DNA of 64,000 nt from Rhynchonema sp. JSB1_4. Its lineage: Eukaryota > Nematoda > Chromadorea > Monhysterida > Xyalidae. The notes under the pieces were generated by a model that worked only from the letters and a program-made list of their open reading frames with translations, was not told where the DNA came from and searched no databases. Positions within the stretch are counted from its first letter, which is position 1, and every line of letters begins with the position of its first letter. The stretch covers positions 30,209-94,208 of the forward strand of contig JASAMV010003861.1 of the NCBI GenBank assembly GCA_030248065.1. The letters are read 5' to 3'. Position numbers and translations under genes: made by a program. This document shows positions 59,105 to 64,000 of the stretch, in pieces.

Positions 59105-61061
59105 TCACTCACTGCGTTCATTCCTGTGCGTGTCCTCCGGTCCTCCGCCCACGGTGAGCGACTGGCTGAATCGCGATGTGTCGCCGCTTTCATCCTTCTC
59201 CGTCGTCTTCTTCGCCGCGCTCGGGTCGTTCAACGGACTGTCGTACGCCGATGTGGCCGTCGTTGAAACATCACCCGTTGTTGATTTGAGTGTCGGTGAA
59301 TTGGGATCGGCGCTGGAAATTATAGCAATTTGGAGCCGTAACACCTGCATCGCACTCATGGTTTAACTAAGTCGGATTCCGATCACGAAGTTATTTTATA
59401 CCGAGATCATCACGGAGTCTTGGCTCAAACAAACCGCCTTGCGGATCCGTTTTAGGCTTTACACACCTTTCTACGTTTCCACAATATTATCTGCAGCGCA
59501 AATTATACCATTGATTTAGCAGAAACAGCAATCATTGAGCACAACACCGTATGTAGAGAATTATGTTCTTATGCGGATATGTAAGTATGCGGTTGTCCTT
59601 GACGCTATTGGATGATGAACAAAATATCAAAAGCCGATTTTGATGCCTGCCTGTTGTCCTTTTCGTTTTCCCCGTCTCCTGGCTTCCCTTCCTTCTTTTT
59701 GTTGAGGCAGTACACGAGCACCACAATGCCGACTGCAATGCCAACGACCAGCAGGATCACAACGATCACCACGGCGACGATCACGCCAGAGTTCGAACTT
59801 GGTTTGGATTCACCTGCAACAACGGATAGATGGATGTACAGTATATAATATATGAAGGTGTAGGAAGCTTGAAGATAATCGGTGCCACAAAATAATACAT
59901 AATACTTTGCAGGGGAACTGGGAACGGGAAGGCACCGCACCACTTTACATCTCTACCGCATGGCACCTCCTCGTACATTTCGAACGTAGATACTATACGC
60001 ACATGACCACTCAATGTGCTAGAGTGCCAGCATACTTGATTTGCCGCATTTCAAGGGCATTGTGCCTGTTGACGTGTATCCTTCTTTGCACGAGCATTTG
60101 GCATCTTCGATCACGATCCAATTTTCATCATATGGATTGCATTCCTGGGTTGCCGGGTCGGTGCAGTTGACCCCCGAGCACGGGTCGTTAACACAAGCCA
60201 ACCCTTTGCGCTCTTCCCATTGCCCGGCACCGATACATTTCAGGATTATTGTCTCTTTCTCTTCATCGGGTTTCTTTGTTTTCCAGATTTTCTTGTCTTC
60301 ACATTTCAGCTTGACGCCGGCCGCGACGTCAACGTGCTCTGGGTGGTCGTGGTCGGGGTCTGGGGGGTCGATGAAATCTTCTTCTTGTGGTTCTTGCGCT
60401 CCGTCAGGCTTGGGCACGTTTTTCTTGCAGGCTGAACAGACAAGAATCTCTTAAACGGTTGCGGTGGCAGATACATTGCTGCTGGCCGCCACAGACGCCG
60501 CGTTTCGGATGGATTCTTCCCCACTAGTAAAAGTCCTCCGCGTAGATGTGCAGTGAATGAATATAAAATTTGGCGTGCACCAATCTGCCTCATTTGTGTG
60601 AGTTGTATGTACGTATGTATTTTGCCGATCTTTGGGCGGGGGTCGTAAAAAGATATTGGTTCATAACTCAGCAAATAGAGGGAAGGGCGCACGCCAAACT
60701 TCACATACAGATTCATTACACGCAGAATGAAAGACTTTAATTTTAAGCTTTGGCTTTGAAAGACAGGGGGTATCCGCCACGATCATAATAATTACTAATT
60801 CATTCAAAACAGAAATGCAGTTCGGAAACCAGCCTGCGTGACACGACTCCAACTTGAGAATTTTGTTCTTGTCATTTGAGTTGGGGTCCTTCCAGTCACC
60901 GTCCTTGCAGACGATTTTCTTTGTTACTTTGGTTGCATCTGACCAGATGTGGTTGTCGGCACATTTCACCTCAACCTCGTCGCCTTCGCTGAACGTCGGC
61001 TTTTCTTTGCTGGCATCGACAAAGGTGATGTTCCCTTTGTCTGTCGTTGGATTGGCGCAGT
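59105..61061 (-). CDS. Sushi/EGF type-I membrane protein, 5' end missing
   Basis: Minus-strand exons: 60843-61061, 60036-60431, 59621-59813, 59105-59312; the first three are entered at phase 1 and the last at phase 2. Exon 60843-61061 encodes a complement-control (sushi) module: DCANPTTDKGN, EGDEVEVKCADNHIW, KIVCKDGDW, with its last cysteine just after the junction. Exon 60036-60431 gives an acidic proline linker, a second sushi-like segment (VKLKCEDKKIWK ... ILKCIGAGQWEE) and an EGF-like module (CVNDPCSGVNCTD ... CSCKEGYTSTG). Exon 59621-59813 is a single membrane span (GVIVAVVIVVILLVVGIAVG) with a KKK stop-transfer. The last exon is a serine/threonine-rich cytoplasmic tail. It is likely a cell-surface adhesion or recognition protein. 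The signal-peptide exon upstream of 61061 was not identified. Confidence 0.78.
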
Positions 61062-62266
61062 CTGCAAGCAGTCTGCAAGTCTGTGGCGAAACGTTTGGAT
61101 GAGATAATGGCTAGATTTTGAGCTATTTTTCATCAAGACTGCAATCCCGGAGAAGTGATAACATATGCACAAGTGATTCAGCATGAATTGTGTGTGTGAA
61201 GAGCATGTGTGGCACTGGAACAATTAAGCAGCACAAAACCTGAGAAGTAGAACCGAACGCGAACCAAATAATCAGATATCACAGAATGAAATGAGCTCAA
61301 AATCTTTGATGTTGTCTCGGAGATCGCGGAAAAACGATCGGCCGAAACGACATTCTTGATTTCTCGCCTGCACAAGATCGCTAAAAAATGAATGATTTTC
61401 GCGAATTTCGCTAGCTTATATACTGCTATAGTGGCTGCGGTAGTGTTACGACAGTGATACTGTATCGCATGGCACAAAATGAGCAAAGAAATGACATATT
61501 GGTCGGCGTGGCGATTACGGTAATCATGCCACGCCGCACAAGGATGCCACGCACTTTGACAAAATCTCTAGATGAAGCCTTTGCTGTGCTGAAACTCATG
61601 GATGAAAGATTACGGTAGATGCCAGATCTAATGCGTGTAAGCATTACTTCGTTAGGTGCCAAACGTTCCAAAAAAATCAGCTACTTGTTTGAGCACACAA
61701 GTTTGTCCCTAAATTCTAGGCCGCGCTTTGCGATTGCCGAAATGCAAATCAGGTAGGAGAATCGAGCATTAATGAAAGTACCAGAAAATAATGTCTTTAA
61801 ATTTTGAAACTCACGGTGAGTTGTGTGACAGACCCAAAAATCCATAAAAATTGTTACTGGAACCCTGTGGTTACATTCGTGATCATAATTGTGACACGTA
61901 AACGTCACATATATTGTATCGCAATGGAAACAAAAATTGGGAAGAAACGTTTGTTTAACAACCTATCAAAATTTTAAAACCCCAAGGCCTACAAATTTCG
62001 GTCCAGCCTTGCTAATCTGAATATGATATTCACCTATAAATGCTTATTGTTGACAGCTATTGCAACTGTGACAGCGCCAGATGTGTATCTCCAGAGTAGC
62101 TTTCGAACGATACGTGACAAGCCCAGACATTTTTAACGCACAGGTGAAGAAAATGCTTTTTTGACGATTCTATCTTGGAAATACTGTCAGTCCAACTTCA
62201 AACGACTTAATTTCGAAAAATTACTTTTGAGGGTTTTGTTTTGTACTGATATATGTAGTAAATTTT
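61062..62266. other. Upstream of the sushi/EGF gene
   Basis: Must hold the missing 5' exon(s), but no signal peptide with a phase-1 donor stands out. A short GTCTGCAAGCAGTCTGCAAG duplication abuts the acceptor at 61062. Confidence 0.4.
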
Positions 62267-62476
62267 TAAATTCGCTGCCGCACAGTAAGATGCGCCCCAG
62301 AGCAAATGTCAGGTTCTAAACCCGAAAATCAACTTTTGAAACATTCCGGAAACAGACCAACGCGCAGCATGCCAGCCAGCTGTGCGCAATGTTTCAGAAC
62401 AGTGTGTGGTTAGCGTTGGGCATTTGGAACTTGTCATTTAGCTATGGGGCGTATTTTACCGTTGGGCAGCGAATTT
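62267..62476. mobile_element. Foldback MITE (CTAAATTC-x-CTGCC family)
   Basis: Arms TTAAATTCGCTGCCG ... GATGCGCCCC and GGGGCGTATTTTACC ... GGCAGCGAATTTAG; inner symmetrical GGTTCTAAACCCGAAAATCA. A relative of 12042-12240. Confidence 0.65.
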
Positions 62477-64000
62477 AGAAATCTACTATAGCACGATATT
62501 GTAGGAAAACCTTGGGTCAGCAATTGTGCAATTTTTGTGCGTGGCAAATGAGTTTTGATTTTCGTCCTTGCACTTATCCCCTTTGTATCATTTTGTACCA
62601 ATCACCCAAACATAAGAAGAAGAAAAAGAAGAAGCACATTATTATACTTTTCTACTGCATTTGTGAAGTAATAAACTCTCTCGATGGATCAACCAATCTC
62701 CCGATCTTCCCGAGCCCCCGAATATTGTCCCTGCCGTTAATTGACTCATGTATTCGCTCCCGTGGGGACATCATTGTTCTGCGCATACTGCAGGCGTTCG
62801 ACTGTCTTTCGTTTTGCTTACGGGTTGATGTACATTGTTTTGTCAGTAACGTATGTTAATTTAATTTCCGTAAGTAATTTTAGTGTAATGTATGTTTGTT
62901 AGTGATATACATGCGTAACGTGTGTGTTTAGGCTGACGGAGCGCCGTTTCTCCAAATCATCATAATTCGACTACCGGACCTGGCCCACTCGAATACTTCG
63001 GACCTATATTGCTGAACAACTGAGGCTGAGGTGCGACTAACGTGCGTTTTATGCATTTGTCTATTTGCTGCGCATGTTGTTTTGTGAGGTTATGCAGTTG
63101 TGGACAACGGTCAAATTTGTACCGCGTGTACCTATCACCGACCTAATCTCACTTAGTGAGTGAGGCTTGCAATGTTTGTGCCCAGTTGAAATGTTTGTTT
63201 AAATGTTTAGGCCAACCAAGTGCAAGTGCCAAGAATTTCATTTGAAAGAGAAAAAGCAAAATTAAGCTCACTCATTTTCACTGAGCTATTTTCATTATTT
63301 GGCATTGTCCGCTGTTACTTCGTAAGCTAAGGCTCCCACGGTTGTTCAGCTGGCAGCATACTGACCGCCGTTGACAAAATCGCTGCTGCTTGTCCCGCAG
63401 CAAGTGAGATCGGGGCCTGTTGGTTGACCGCAACGTGACGCTGGCTTCGAAAATTGCAGTCGCTCGGTGGATGCATGTTTTGGCGGAACCCCATACTCGT
63501 GGGGAACGTGAGTATATAATAATATTCATAATATATATAACTAAAGTAACTTGTTAAGCATAACGGGTTTCAGTTGCGAACTGTTTCAGTTCTGCACACC
63601 ATTCGCCTGGAGCTGATCGGTTTTGGGTTCCTGGAACCGTCCCACATCGGCGACCACGAATTTCGTGCACGAGGCGATCATCAACGTGAATGAGCAAGTT
63701 AGTGGATGAACCGTGCGGCATCTGTCTGGCGATATGTACGAGGAAGGCACGGTCGTCATCGGTGAAGAGCTCGAGTTTCAGGACATACTCGGTAGTCTGC
63801 TACTTCCTGGCAGCCGGCGAACTGGACTAAACACAAGTGTTACATGTCCATCTTGTTCCTGTTAACGTTTTTTTATGTGTGTTCTTTTGTTTCCATCACT
63901 CTCGTGAACCCTCTGATCACCGAGCGCGGGTAATTCCACGTTTCGCGTTTTTTCCACGATCCCTTATGTTCAATACGTATATATGTGTCTCGTAAATTTA
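62477..64000. other. Right end, no firm gene
   Basis: An (AAG)n-like tract near 62605-62635. Around 63500-63830 there are splice-like signals (AAC|GTGAGT near 63510, TTTCAG near 63575) and protein-like stretches (HTIRLELIGFG; DMYEEGTVVIGEELEFQDIL), possibly exons of a gene continuing beyond the window, but frames do not chain and I make no family call. Confidence 0.3.

Noticed and set aside
62512..62859. 115-codon open frame near the right end
   Set aside because: It includes a translated AAG repeat and has no family resemblance, splice partner or conserved neighbour.

Overview
The window reads as TE-rich nuclear DNA from an invertebrate animal. Genes are split by GT-AG introns of a few hundred bases. 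The recognisable proteins are typical animal ones: E2F, PTCD1, DGCR6, a LAP1/torsin-interacting protein, C2H2 zinc fingers, a sushi/EGF membrane protein and an ionotropic-receptor-like channel. Degenerate TTAGGC-like hexamers would fit a nematode-like or other ecdysozoan source, but I cannot fix the phylum. No bacterial, viral or organellar block is evident.

Layout. At 0.2-1.4 kb (minus) is the start of a gene built from a repeated motif that runs off the left edge. At 2.4-5.4 kb (minus) are two paralogous two-exon genes for about 69-residue single-pass membrane proteins. At 6.6-17.3 kb is a minus-strand cluster of DGCR6, PTCD1 and TOR1AIP-like genes; in PTCD1 a POU-specific-type DNA-binding domain lies in the exon that also carries the PTCD1 N-terminal FGTLS motif. 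17.3-26 kb is almost entirely MITEs and degenerate repeats, with two orphan charged first exons. At 26.0-35.2 kb (plus) is a multi-exon E2F gene whose DNA-binding domain is cut by an intron holding about two dozen copies of a 90-91 bp satellite; the second half of the winged helix was not found. At 36-40.7 kb are repeats, including a 1.06 kb Harbinger-like foldback.

40.8-48.5 kb is a direct segmental duplication around a six-finger C2H2 gene. The left copy is intact. The right copy is a pseudogene with part inverted and the middle lost. Comparing the copies exposes clean insertions: an hAT-type MITE (8-bp TSD) and a 1.9 kb TTAA-flanked element. At 49.5-53.0 kb two tandem genes encode secreted cysteine-rich peptides with a shared cysteine framework and shared upstream sequence, separated by adjacent hAT MITEs. 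At 55.4-57.0 kb is an ionotropic-receptor-like gene whose intron is a (CA)n tract of about 310 bp. At 59.1-61.1 kb (minus) is a sushi/EGF type-I membrane protein. The last 3 kb has nothing I can name.

Exon models rest on reading-frame phase across every junction plus resemblance to known families as I remember them; no alignment or RNA evidence was available. Most confident are DGCR6, PTCD1, E2F, the zinc-finger gene and the hAT MITEs with perfect TSDs. Least certain are first exons, the PTCD1 exon-9 acceptor and several MITE outer ends.
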